A DNA stretch of 33,477 nucleotides. It comes from Synergistaceae bacterium. Lineage in GTDB: Bacteria; Synergistota; Synergistia; Synergistales; Synergistaceae. The DNA lies in assembly GCA_030533085.1 (NCBI GenBank), contig JAUNJZ010000030.1:1-33477 (forward strand), read 5' to 3'. Positions 5,247-13,607 of the stretch are shown here, piece by piece (the first letter of the stretch is position 1; each line of letters begins with the position of its first letter). Both the position numbers and the translations under genes were made by a program. The notes below the pieces were generated by a model. It saw only the letters and a list, made by a program, of their open reading frames with translations, was not told where the DNA came from and did no database searches.

Positions 5247-6997
5247 TCCCCGCATACGCTTATGCTCGTTACAGTAGTGATAACCAACGCGAGGAAAGTA
5301 TTGAATCCCAGCTCGCGATGATCTCCGAGTTTGCGGCGCGCAACGGATATAAGATCTCTCAAACTTTTGTAGATGCGGCAATCTCAGGCACTAAAGTGTC
5401 TGGGCGCGAACAGTTTCAGAATATGTTATCTGAAGCAATTCGCAGTAAAACGGTGTCGGCTATCCTTGTACTGGATTTATCCCGTTATGCGCGCAACGCC
5501 GAAGAGGCGATTCACATTGAAAATCAATTGCTGCGGGCCAATATCGAGCTGGTGTCAATTTCTCAGCCAATGCGCACTCGGCTCGAAAACGGCAAGCTCA
5601 ATACCAGCGCGCTCACGTACAGACGCATGATGCACGTGATGAACGAGGCGCAAAGCTTACAGAACTCAGACACAACCTCAGCACATATGATGAGCCAGTC
5701 ACAGCGACCAAACGAGATGGGATATCATCCGCACATGGCTGGCAGTGCGCCATATGGTTATAAGCTAAGCGAACGAAAGCATTACAAGGATCACAGGTAC
5801 CTAGAGGTCAACGAAGACGAAGCTCCAGCGGTTCGTCTTGCATGGCAATGGTGCAGCGAGGGGATCGGGTACCGTGAAATCGCGAAGCGCCTCGGAGAGC
5901 TTGGTTATCGTTCCAGACGCGGCGCTATCCTCTCGCATACCAGCGTATACGAGATGCTGCACAACTCGACATACGCTGGCATATACAGCTATGGAAAAGT
6001 ACGCTATAACCGCCTCACCACAGGGGTGCCTGAAGAAAATCCCGACGCGGTGGTAGTGCCCGGCGGTTGCCCGGCGATAATCCCCATGGCGCTCTATGAA
6101 CAAGTTAGCACTCTGCTTAGTGGACGAAAATACGGGCCGAGGACTTCACGGGGAACGCTATACATTCTTTCCGGCCTTGTGCGTTGCAAGTATTGCGGCT
6201 CGCCAATGTGCGGCGATTCTGGCGGGAAGAACAGGGAAACAACCTATCGGTGTAACGGTAAAGAATGCGATCATCGGCAATGGAGAACCAGCCGACCGCT
6301 GTTAGAGAGAGCCGTGCTCAGGGCGTTGATGGATACTTTTATAATTGGCGCACGCTCTGATGATATCGCCGCTGCGTTGAATGAACTTGACCGACTCGAA
6401 GGGCAAAACATAGAAGGGCAGATACGACGACTTCGCAACGAAATCACAGCTGCGGAACGTAAAATACTGTCGCTGATGGATCTGATGTCCGATCTTGAGC
6501 TGAGGGATATCACAAAGAAAAAAATATTAGAGCTACAGAGCGGAGCAAATGTGCAGAAGTGCAAATTGCGTGAGTTTGAAGAATTGCAGCGCAAAAAAAA
6601 CATCAATAACGACACTCGGCATGTATTTGCAGTGCTTTGTACAGCCCAAAAAGCTTATGCGGAATGGGATGAACCAAAACTAAAGACAATAGCTAATATA
6701 TTCATAGAGAACGTGGAGGTTGCGCACCTTGGCGATATAAAAATCACGTGGTCAGACGGTACGAACCTGTTTTTATCACCCTCGCCGCCTGATCCTAGTA
6801 ATCCCAAAAGAAGAGCTTTAAAGGCGTCACGAAATACGGGTTATTGTTCAATGACCCTAGGGACTGCCAATAAAGTGAAGAGCGGCGATATCCTTTCGGA
6901 TATCGCCGCTCTTCATATAAGCTGGCGTCGCGCTTCGCCGCGCCGTGGATGTTGGCAGAGCTGTACTTCAAGAATGGCGGAAGGAATATTTTTTTGA
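5243..6997 (+). CDS. Large serine recombinase (integrase)
   Basis: A 584-residue large serine recombinase. The catalytic domain opens AYAYARYSSDNQREESIESQ with the nucleophile at S11 or S12, followed by LDLSRYARNAEE with the active-site arginines. The recombinase domain (about 155-300, GSAPYGYKL... YAGIYSYGK) is followed by a zinc ribbon (C315, C318, C337, C342) and a coiled coil (about 380-450). The ATG at 5243 overlaps the stop of the Abi-like gene; an earlier ATG at 5219 lies inside that gene. Family members usually end soon after a VEV...IKITW-type strand, found here near residues 490-503. The further 80 residues, including one end of an 18-bp hairpin, look unlike the family and may be read from DNA beyond the attachment site. 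It would integrate and excise the element. Confidence 0.92.
   Translation: MIPAYAYARYSSDNQREESIESQLAMISEFAARNGYKISQTFVDAAISGTKVSGREQFQNMLSEAIRSKTVSAILVLDLSRYARNAEEAIHIENQLLRANIELVSISQPMRTRLENGKLNTSALTYRRMMHVMNEAQSLQNSDTTSAHMMSQSQRPNEMGYHPHMAGSAPYGYKLSERKHYKDHRYLEVNEDEAPAVRLAWQWCSEGIGYREIAKRLGELGYRSRRGAILSHTSVYEMLHNSTYAGIYSYGKVRYNRLTTGVPEENPDAVVVPGGCPAIIPMALYEQVSTLLSGRKYGPRTSRGTLYILSGLVRCKYCGSPMCGDSGGKNRETTYRCNGKECDHRQWRTSRPLLERAVLRALMDTFIIGARSDDIAAALNELDRLEGQNIEGQIRRLRNEITAAERKILSLMDLMSDLELRDITKKKILELQSGANVQKCKLREFEELQRKKNINNDTRHVFAVLCTAQKAYAEWDEPKLKTIANIFIENVEVAHLGDIKITWSDGTNLFLSPSPPDPSNPKRRALKASRNTGYCSMTLGTANKVKSGDILSDIAALHISWRRASPRRGCWQSCTSRMAEGIFF
6876..6915 (-). terminator. 18-bp perfect hairpin, candidate terminator for the xdh arm or boundary element
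   Basis: Arms 6876-6893 and 6898-6915 (TGAAGAGCGGCGATATCC and its complement) pair perfectly around a 4-nt loop. On the minus strand the stem is followed by CTTTATT, a weak U-run, 112 nt beyond the xdh stop. It lies inside the 3' end of the recombinase frame, where it encodes part of the odd tail. A terminator for xdh or a structural mark near the attachment junction are both possible. Confidence 0.45.
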
Positions 6998-7027
6998 TTC
7001 AGCCGCTGTTTAACATCCTTTCGCTCT

Positions 7028-9610
7028 TTACCTGTCTTTCGAGTAAAAGGTCTTTTCCATCGGCAGCTTTGTTCTTATTATTCCGTCTCTGGCGTAGTAG
7101 GCGCCGGCGGCGGCGGGGGCGGTGGGGATGGCGCTGATTTCTCCGATTCCTTTTGCTCCGTAGGCTACGTCCAGCAGCTCTTTTTTCTCTACGTAGATCG
7201 CGTGTATCTCAGGTATCTGGTCGGCCCGCAGCAGGCCTAGCGTTCCGAATTTGTTCTGCGGCACGCAGTCTTTCAGGTCGAAATGCTCTGTCAGCGCGTA
7301 GCCAAGCCCCATCAGAACGCCTCCCTCTATCTGTCCCTGTATCGCTATCGGGTTTACGACTTTGCCTGAATCGTGCGCCGCGTAGACTTCGCTGACGCGC
7401 CCGTCGTCGTCCAGTATTACGACGTGTGTGGCAAAGCCGTATGCGACGTGGCTTTTGGGGTATGGCTTCGGCGAGCCGAGCGGGTCTGTCGGCTCGAAGT
7501 ATTCGGCGAAGAATTCCCTGCCTTCCAGCTCCGAGATGGAGCCGCCGGCCGCGCGCAGCGCCTCGCCCAGTTCCGCCGCCGCCATGCGCACGGCTTCTCC
7601 GGTGATAAGCGTCTGGCGCGAACCGGAGGTCGTTCCCGAGTCTGGGGCGACTTCGGAGTTGCTGCCGAGATTTTTTATAGCGGCGCGCGGCAGCCCTGTC
7701 GCCTCCGCGACCATTTGGACGAATACCGTGGCGCAGCCCTGTCCTATGTCTGAGGCGGCGGCGTATATTTCGACGGCTCCGCCGCGGACGGCGAGCTTTG
7801 CGCGTCCCTTGTCTGGCAGCCCTACGCCTACGCCCGCGTTTTTCATCGCGCAGGCTATGCCGGCGCGTCCCGCGTTTTTTTCATAGACCTCGCGCACTGC
7901 CTCAAGGGTCTCTTTCAGCGCCGTCGAGCAGTCCGCTATCTGACCGTTGGGCAGAACTTTGCCCGGCTCAATGGCGTTGCGGTAACGTATCTCCCAGGGG
8001 GATAGGCCGGCCTTTTCCGCCAGGAGGTTGATGGTCGATTCCAGAGCGAATTCGCTCTGGCATACGCCGAAGCCGCGAAAGGCTCCCGCCGGAGGGTTGT
8101 TCGTGTAGCAGCCGAATCCGCGTATGTCTGTGTTCTGATAGCAGTACGGCCCGACGGAATGCGTGCACGCGCGCTCGAGCACGGGGCCGCAGAGGGAGGC
8201 GTAGGCTCCTGTGTCAAAGTATATTTCGCAGTCCAGTCCCGTGAATATGCCGTTTTCGTCGCAGCCCAGGGTGAATGTCCCCTCCATCGCGTGGCGTTTT
8301 GGGTGGAAGTCAATGGATTCTTTTCTTGAGAATCTCACCTTCACCGGACGGCCGACTTTGAGCGCCGCCAGCGCCGCTATGTGCTGCGCCGATACGTCCT
8401 CTTTGCCGCCGAAGCCGCCGCCGACAAGTTTGTTTTCGACTACGATTCTTTCCGGCTCCCAGCCGAGCATGATGGAAATTTCCTTGCGCGTGTCGTAGAC
8501 CCCCTGGTCGCTCGTGTAGACTTTGACGCCGCCCTTGTAGGGAAAGGCCAGAGCGCACTCCGGCTCAAGAAAGGCATGTTCGGTGAAGGGCGTGCTGTAG
8601 CTCTGCGTTACGACGTATTTCGATTCGGCGAGCGCCTTTTTCGCGTCGCCGCGCGCGACATGGCGCGACTGGCAGAGATTTCCATTTTCATGAACGCGGG
8701 GGGCATTTTCCGCCATTGCCTCGCGGATGTTCCGCACGACTTCAAGCACTTCGTAATCTACCTTTATCAGCTTTTTCGCTTCGGAGAGTATCTCTTCGTT
8801 TTCCGCGACGACAAGGCATATCGCGTCGCCGACGCAGCGCGTCACGCCGCCTTTTGCTATCATTACGTCCCAGTCCTGCTGGATATGTCCTACTTTGTTG
8901 TTCGGCACGTCCTCCGCAGTGAGCACAGCCAGCACTCCCGGGAGCGAGAGCGCCGCCGAGAAGTCTATATCGAGAACACGGGCGCGCGGATAGGCGGAGC
9001 GGAGGGCGGAGGCGTGAAGCATCCCCTCCATAAGCACGTCGTCAACGTATTCGCCGTATCCGAGAACCTTTTCCCTGACGTCTATACGGATAGCACGCTC
9101 GCCTACGCCGAAGGATTCTCCTTCTTCAAGGGCGCGCTCAATTTTTTCTTCGCCCCTTAATATCGCGGCGGCGAGCGCGATCCCCTCTATTATCTTTTTA
9201 TATCCGGTACAGCGGCAGATGTTTCCCCGGATAGCCTTTTTTATCTCTTCCACGGTCGGGGATGGATTGGCGTCTATCAACGCCTTGCCCGCCATCACCA
9301 TGCCGGGGGTGCAGAAGCCGCACTGGACGGAGCCTGATGCGCCGAAGGCATAGACGAAGGCCTCTTTTTCCCTTTCGCTCAGTCCCTCTGTCGTGATTAT
9401 ATTCTTACCGGCCGCCCTTTTGGTCGAAAGGATACAGGAGCGCACAGCCCTGCCGTCGACTATTATCGTGCATGTGCCGCATGCGCCTTCGCTGCAGCCG
9501 TCCTTTACCGAGCGCAGTCCCAGGTCGTCGCGCAGGTAACGGAGCAGCGGCTTGTTCATCGAAGTCGTGCATTGCTTTCCGTTTACCGTGAAGCTGTATT
9601 CTTCTTTCAT
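7028..9610 (-). CDS. xdh: Selenium-type xanthine dehydrogenase-like molybdenum hydroxylase
   Basis: An 860-residue fusion of a [2Fe-2S] subunit with a molybdopterin subunit and no FAD domain, the layout of the selenium-dependent xanthine dehydrogenase family (TIGR03311) and E. coli XdhD. Plant-type cluster ligands are C39, C44, C47, C59; the second cluster C97, C100, C132, C134 (QCGFCTPG and ICRCTG). Cofactor motifs include GGGFGGKE (near 397) and AFRGFG (near 510); GAKGIGE (818-824) carries the catalytic glutamate. ATG 9610 is preferred to ATG 9625 because GGGAGAG precedes it. It starts 27 bases after ygfK and would hydroxylate a purine such as xanthine or hypoxanthine, passing electrons to a partner, perhaps YgfK. 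Selenium is carried as a cofactor, not selenocysteine; no in-frame TGA is needed. Confidence 0.9.
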   Translation of the reverse strand: MKEEYSFTVNGKQCTTSMNKPLLRYLRDDLGLRSVKDGCSEGACGTCTIIVDGRAVRSCILSTKRAAGKNIITTEGLSEREKEAFVYAFGASGSVQCGFCTPGMVMAGKALIDANPSPTVEEIKKAIRGNICRCTGYKKIIEGIALAAAILRGEEKIERALEEGESFGVGERAIRIDVREKVLGYGEYVDDVLMEGMLHASALRSAYPRARVLDIDFSAALSLPGVLAVLTAEDVPNNKVGHIQQDWDVMIAKGGVTRCVGDAICLVVAENEEILSEAKKLIKVDYEVLEVVRNIREAMAENAPRVHENGNLCQSRHVARGDAKKALAESKYVVTQSYSTPFTEHAFLEPECALAFPYKGGVKVYTSDQGVYDTRKEISIMLGWEPERIVVENKLVGGGFGGKEDVSAQHIAALAALKVGRPVKVRFSRKESIDFHPKRHAMEGTFTLGCDENGIFTGLDCEIYFDTGAYASLCGPVLERACTHSVGPYCYQNTDIRGFGCYTNNPPAGAFRGFGVCQSEFALESTINLLAEKAGLSPWEIRYRNAIEPGKVLPNGQIADCSTALKETLEAVREVYEKNAGRAGIACAMKNAGVGVGLPDKGRAKLAVRGGAVEIYAAASDIGQGCATVFVQMVAEATGLPRAAIKNLGSNSEVAPDSGTTSGSRQTLITGEAVRMAAAELGEALRAAGGSISELEGREFFAEYFEPTDPLGSPKPYPKSHVAYGFATHVVILDDDGRVSEVYAAHDSGKVVNPIAIQGQIEGGVLMGLGYALTEHFDLKDCVPQNKFGTLGLLRADQIPEIHAIYVEKKELLDVAYGAKGIGEISAIPTAPAAAGAYYARDGIIRTKLPMEKTFYSKDR

Positions 9611-9636
9611 CCCGATCTCTCCCATGATGCGGAATT

Positions 9637-12633
9637 TTAGATTCTGGCGCGGCCGGCGAGAGCTATCTGCTCTTCGGCGGCTTTGATGAGCCCTGTTATC
9701 TCAGTCGGAAGCTTTTTCGACAGCTCGGAGAGCCTTCCCTCGTACTCGCTCCCGTTCAGCCTCACTCGTAAGACTCCGCCGTCCAGGCTGACATAGCCTG
9801 AATTGGAGCTGCCGGCAAAATCTTTTTCGTCGGTGAAGAGGGTGAATCTGTCTTTATAGGGGGCTCCCTCCCACGGGCAGAAGCTCTCGCAGTTGCCGCA
9901 TTCGTTGCATATCGCGTCGATATGGATCATCTGCGGACTGCCATTTTCGTCTTTGACTGCGACATTTGCGCGGTTTGGGCATACGTCGGCGCAGTTTTCA
10001 CAGAGCGCGGAGCATTCAAGGCAGCGTTCCGCCTCCTCCTTCGCCTCGCCGGCTCTGATTATGATCCCTTTCTTTTCGCGCGGGCTTTCTGCGTCCGTCT
10101 TCTTTTCACTTTTTCTTGAGTACGGCTGCAATCCCTCTGCGCGCGCTATGGCGTCGGCGGCCGTTCTCGCGTCGGCTATCGCCTCAACTACGCTGGCGGG
10201 GCCGCGCCGGGCGTCGCCTATCACATAGACATTTTCCAGACTGGCAGAGGCGTCCTCTCCGCATACCGCCCGCCCTTTGGCGTCTACCTCGATGCCGTTG
10301 TCCGTGAAAAGTTCGCTTTCGACATCCTCGCCTACAGCCGCGATTACGCTGTCGGCCGGCAGCTCCGCTATTTCATCCGTCTCTACCGGTATCCTGCGGC
10401 CTGAGGCGTCCGCTTCTCCAAGCCTGACTCGCGCGCAGCGGAGCACACCGTCTTTGAAGGATTTGGGGGTCAGCAGCTCGCGGAAGATCACTCCGTCGGA
10501 GAGCGCAAGCTCCAGCTCCTCAGCATCCGCCGGCATATAGGCTTTCGTCCGGCGGTAAACAAGGCTCACCTTCTGAACTCCCTTCACGCGCTTCGCCGCG
10601 CGCGCTGCGTCCATAGCCGTGTTGCCGCCGCCGATAACGGCTACATATTCCCCCAGCCCCGTCGCTTCGCCGTTTTTATATTTTTCAAGGAAATCAAAAA
10701 CGTCCGTGGTCTCTCCTTCGTCGAGCTTCAGCCTGCCGTGTTTCCAGGCGCCGTTGGCCATTATCACATACTTGAAGCCGGCCTTTTTAAGCTCTTCGAC
10801 GCTGCGCTGCGGCGAGTTGGCGACGAATTCCGCGCCGTAGGCCGACGCTATCTTCAAATCTTCCTCGACTGCCTTGCCTGTTATCCTGAAATCAGGGATT
10901 ATCCTGTTGACTACGCCGCCGAAGCTCGAAGCTTTTTCAAAGACCGTCGCTTTGACGCCATTTCGCCCGAGGAAATAGGCGGCGGCCATTCCGGCGGGCC
11001 CTCCGCCGATCACCGCGGCTCTGGCCGTGCTGACGGAGGCGGGGCGCGGCAGGGATTTCATCGCCCCCTCCAGCCCCTTTTCGGCGCTGAGCAGCTTCAC
11101 CGCGCGTATCTCGACCGATTCGTCGTAGAAGTTCCTCGTGCATTTGCTCATGCATCTGTGATTGCATATCGTTCCGGTGATGAATGGAAGCGGATTCTTA
11201 TCCAGTATCACGGAAAGCGCCTCGTCGAACTTTCCCTCGCCAGCCAGCCTGACATATTCAGGCACATCCTGATTTATGGGGCAGCCCTCTTCGCATGGGG
11301 CGATAAAGCAGTTCGTCAGCGGCGCGGCCTTGTCTATTTTCCTGATTGGAGCCGCTTTGGCCGCCTTCCGATATTTTTTGTCCGCGGATACGCTGCCGGA
11401 GAGCTGTTTTATTTTATCTTCGTCCACTCTTTCAAATGGGGGGCAGCCGACCTTTTCATATTCCTCCGCAAGCTGTCTGAGCCTCTGATAGCCGCCCGGT
11501 TTGAGCAGCGTCGTCGCCAGCGTTACGGGCCATATCCCCGCGCCGTAAAGCTGCGAAATATTTTCCGCGTCCGCGCCGCCTGACCATGATATGCGCAGCC
11601 TGCCGCCGAAGTCGGCGGAAAGCCGGCGGGCGGTCTCAAGCGTCAGCGGGAAGAGCGAGCGTCCGGACATATACATCTCATCCCCGGCCATGAAGTCGTT
11701 CGGGTTATCCACAGGAAATGTGTTTGTCAGCTTCACGCCGAAGCCCAGGCCATTTTCATCCGCCTTGCGGCTCAGCCGTTCAAGCATCGGAAGCGCGTCG
11801 GCATATTGCAGATCTTCAAGGAAATGGCGCTCGTCGAATTTTATATAAGAAAAGCCCAGCTCGTCCAGCCTGGCGCGGGCATATTCATAGCCGAGAAGCG
11901 TCGGGTTGCATTTAATGAATGTATTCAGCTTCTTTTCGTCCAGCAGATAGGAGGCGATGCGCTCTATCTCCTGCGGCGGGCAGCCGTGGAGCGTGGAAAG
12001 GGTTATCGAGCCGCAGACGGCCGGTGATATTCCCCTTATATATGTCTCGTCCGCCTTTTGAAAGGAGGATAGGTTATCCAGCGCCCAGCTCTCGCATTCG
12101 CGCCATATCTCCGTGGAAGAGGCATCTTTCAGCCCCTCTATGAAAGAATCTATTTTAGGGGACTTGATTCCTTCAAAGTCGTAGCCGACGCTCATATTGA
12201 AGATGAAGCCGTCCGGCGCGCCCAGCGCAAATTCCTTTGAGAGCAGCTTCAAAGCGTACCATGCCTTGATATATTCCTCCATCGCCTGCCGAACGCGAAG
12301 CTCCGTTGACCATTCCACATTGTAGCACTCGTCGCGAGCGTCGATGCAGGGTTTGGATACCGGCAAGTCCTCTCCGTCAAGTATCTGCACAGTCTTTAAT
12401 TCAAAGAAGCGCGCCCCCGCGAAGTATGCCGCCATTATATTCTGAGCCAGCTGCGTATGAGGCCCCGCCGCCGGGCCGAAGGGCGTTTCGAGCTTTTCTC
12501 CCAGAAAATCCAGCGTCCCCTTTCCGCCGGAGTATGGAAAGCGCACGCCGAAGAGTCCGCGTCCTCCCCTGATATCCTTTAAGGCCCAATTCATCAGCAA
12601 TCCAAAGGGCACAGGCGTCATTCTGTCGCTCAT
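9637..12633 (-). CDS. ygfK: YgfK: putative selenate reductase-type iron-sulfur flavoprotein
   Basis: A 998-residue protein of the YgfK family (TIGR03315). Residues about 1-420 are a dihydropyrimidine-dehydrogenase-like barrel region (GVRFPYSGG, TLSTLHGCPPQEIE). Then come six cysteines near 442-498 (C442, C447, C451, C490, C494, C498), FAD-binding GGGPAG (543-548), NAD(P)H-binding GGGNTA (668-673), and a C-terminal ferredoxin-like domain with C871, C874, C878, C881, C885 and C909, C912, C915, C919. This is a GltD-like electron-transfer chain. ATG 12633 is chosen because GGAGG is eight bases ahead; an upstream in-frame start at 12699 has none. The family was named for selenate reduction but is now linked by genetics to anaerobic purine breakdown. 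Here it is followed at once by the xdh gene, its likely redox partner. Confidence 0.92.
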   Translation of the reverse strand: MSDRMTPVPFGLLMNWALKDIRGGRGLFGVRFPYSGGKGTLDFLGEKLETPFGPAAGPHTQLAQNIMAAYFAGARFFELKTVQILDGEDLPVSKPCIDARDECYNVEWSTELRVRQAMEEYIKAWYALKLLSKEFALGAPDGFIFNMSVGYDFEGIKSPKIDSFIEGLKDASSTEIWRECESWALDNLSSFQKADETYIRGISPAVCGSITLSTLHGCPPQEIERIASYLLDEKKLNTFIKCNPTLLGYEYARARLDELGFSYIKFDERHFLEDLQYADALPMLERLSRKADENGLGFGVKLTNTFPVDNPNDFMAGDEMYMSGRSLFPLTLETARRLSADFGGRLRISWSGGADAENISQLYGAGIWPVTLATTLLKPGGYQRLRQLAEEYEKVGCPPFERVDEDKIKQLSGSVSADKKYRKAAKAAPIRKIDKAAPLTNCFIAPCEEGCPINQDVPEYVRLAGEGKFDEALSVILDKNPLPFITGTICNHRCMSKCTRNFYDESVEIRAVKLLSAEKGLEGAMKSLPRPASVSTARAAVIGGGPAGMAAAYFLGRNGVKATVFEKASSFGGVVNRIIPDFRITGKAVEEDLKIASAYGAEFVANSPQRSVEELKKAGFKYVIMANGAWKHGRLKLDEGETTDVFDFLEKYKNGEATGLGEYVAVIGGGNTAMDAARAAKRVKGVQKVSLVYRRTKAYMPADAEELELALSDGVIFRELLTPKSFKDGVLRCARVRLGEADASGRRIPVETDEIAELPADSVIAAVGEDVESELFTDNGIEVDAKGRAVCGEDASASLENVYVIGDARRGPASVVEAIADARTAADAIARAEGLQPYSRKSEKKTDAESPREKKGIIIRAGEAKEEAERCLECSALCENCADVCPNRANVAVKDENGSPQMIHIDAICNECGNCESFCPWEGAPYKDRFTLFTDEKDFAGSSNSGYVSLDGGVLRVRLNGSEYEGRLSELSKKLPTEITGLIKAAEEQIALAGRARI

Positions 12634-12767
12634 CACGGAAACCTCCACTCGTAAAATTTTATTGACGTTAGCATAAAAATTTTTTTTATATATCCGCAAT
12701 TACTGCGCCGTAAAAATACAGGCTCCGCCGCCGTTGACGTTTCAGCTTTTTATTCTTCTTCAATCTG

Positions 12768-12795
12768 ATTCTAGCACATAAAAAATGAAAAGCAA
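12768..12795 (-). promoter_or_regulatory. Promoter of the ygfK-xdh arm
   Basis: Minus strand TTGCTT (12795-12790), 16-base spacer, TAGAAT (12773-12768) with an extended TGC just upstream of the -10. Transcription would start near 12761, leaving an untranslated leader of about 128 nt. I see no known riboswitch in that leader. Confidence 0.6.
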
Positions 12796-12806
12796 TAGAT
12801 TCGTCA

Positions 12807-12840
12807 AATTTTTTTTTAGAATTTCTAATTTTTTTTTAGA
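12807..12840. promoter_or_regulatory. Shared operator candidate: 14-bp direct repeat between divergent promoters
   Basis: AATTTTTTTTTAGA occurs at 12807-12820 and again at 12827-12840, exactly 20 bp (two helical turns) apart; the junction also forms the dyad TTAGAA-T-TTCTAA (12816-12828). The pair lies between the -35 boxes of the two diverging promoters, the natural place for a regulator that controls both arms. Confidence 0.45.
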
Positions 12841-12847
12841 AAAAGTC

Positions 12848-12875
12848 TTGACTAAGGAAATTATTGTGATATATT
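12848..12875 (+). promoter_or_regulatory. Promoter of the regulator-ygeXYW arm
   Basis: TTGACT (12848-12853), 16-base spacer, TATATT (12870-12875), preceded by TGTGA. The start of transcription would be near 12882, 56 nt before the regulator ATG at 12938. This rules out the earlier in-frame ATG at 12785 as translation start. Confidence 0.7.
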
Positions 12876-12937
12876 CAGTACATACAGGGAACAGGCGTAA
12901 CGGTAAAGGCCGACTTGATTTGGAAACGGGTGATTAC

Positions 12938-13582
12938 ATGCGGGATACATCGACGGTTGATTTCATGAAGCGGCTGGCAAAAGGGCTCGCGGCGCAATTC
13001 GGCGAAGACTGCGAAGTCGTCATCCATGACCTTGAGTCAGAAAATATGGACGACACTATCGTCGCGATAGAGAACGGCCACGTCACTCACCGCGAGATAG
13101 GCAGCGGCCCCTCGCGCATCGTCCTTGAAGCGCTCAAGACCCCGCCGGAAGAGCTGACCGACCATTACGATTATCTGACAAAAAGCTCGGACGGGCGGCT
13201 GATAAAATCCTCGTCCATATATATAAGGAACGACGAGGGAAAGCCGGTCGGCCTCTTTTCCATCAACTACGACATCACAAAATTCGCGATGGCGGAGACG
13301 ACGGTAAAAAATTTTCTGCACGTCGCGCCGCAAAGCAGCGAGCCGGAACGCATACCGCGCAATGTGAACGAGCTGCTTGACGAGCTGATTGAAAACGCTG
13401 TCCGTCACGTAGGCAAGCCCGCGCCGATGATGAAGAAGGCCGACAAGATAAAGGCCGTCCAATATCTGAAAGAGAACGGCGCTTTCCAGATTTTGAAATC
13501 GGGGGACCGCGTCTGCAAGCTCTTTAAAATATCAAAATTTACACTCTACAACTATATGGATTCTGCCGATACGGAAAGCTAA
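12938..13582 (+). CDS. YheO/DauR-like transcriptional regulator (PAS-like plus HTH)
   Basis: A 214-residue regulator of the YheO/DauR family. The N-terminal half is the YheO PAS-like sensor (FGEDCEVVIHDLES, GKPVGLFSINYDIT) and the C-terminal part a helix-turn-helix (AVQYLKENGAFQILKSG... VCKLFKISKFTLYNYM). The ATG at 12938 follows the promoter; the ribosome site is weak (GAAACGGGTG). It leads the ygeX-ygeY-ygeW operon, with ygeX 25 bases downstream, and faces ygfK-xdh across about 300 bp. A job as the local sensor that turns on both arms in response to a pathway compound is inferred from position. Relatives such as DauR control amino-acid use. The ligand is unknown; a purine product or diaminopropionate are obvious guesses. 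Confidence 0.85.
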   Translation: MRDTSTVDFMKRLAKGLAAQFGEDCEVVIHDLESENMDDTIVAIENGHVTHREIGSGPSRIVLEALKTPPEELTDHYDYLTKSSDGRLIKSSSIYIRNDEGKPVGLFSINYDITKFAMAETTVKNFLHVAPQSSEPERIPRNVNELLDELIENAVRHVGKPAPMMKKADKIKAVQYLKENGAFQILKSGDRVCKLFKISKFTLYNYMDSADTES

Positions 13583-13607
13583 ACTACTTTACGAAGGAGC
13601 GGTTGAT

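Noticed and set aside
1-6997. Attachment-site direct repeat for the element
   Set aside because: The left end lies outside the window, so the two att copies cannot be compared.
8381-9160. 259-residue rightward frame opposite xdh
   Set aside because: Antisense shadow of a well conserved molybdenum hydroxylase; composition is biased and no start signal is seen.
7028-9610. Selenocysteine in the selenium-type hydroxylase
   Set aside because: The frame has no internal TGA; in this family selenium is thought to be a bound cofactor.
10738-11583. 281-residue rightward frame opposite ygfK
   Set aside because: Antisense shadow of ygfK, whose motifs are complete on the other strand.
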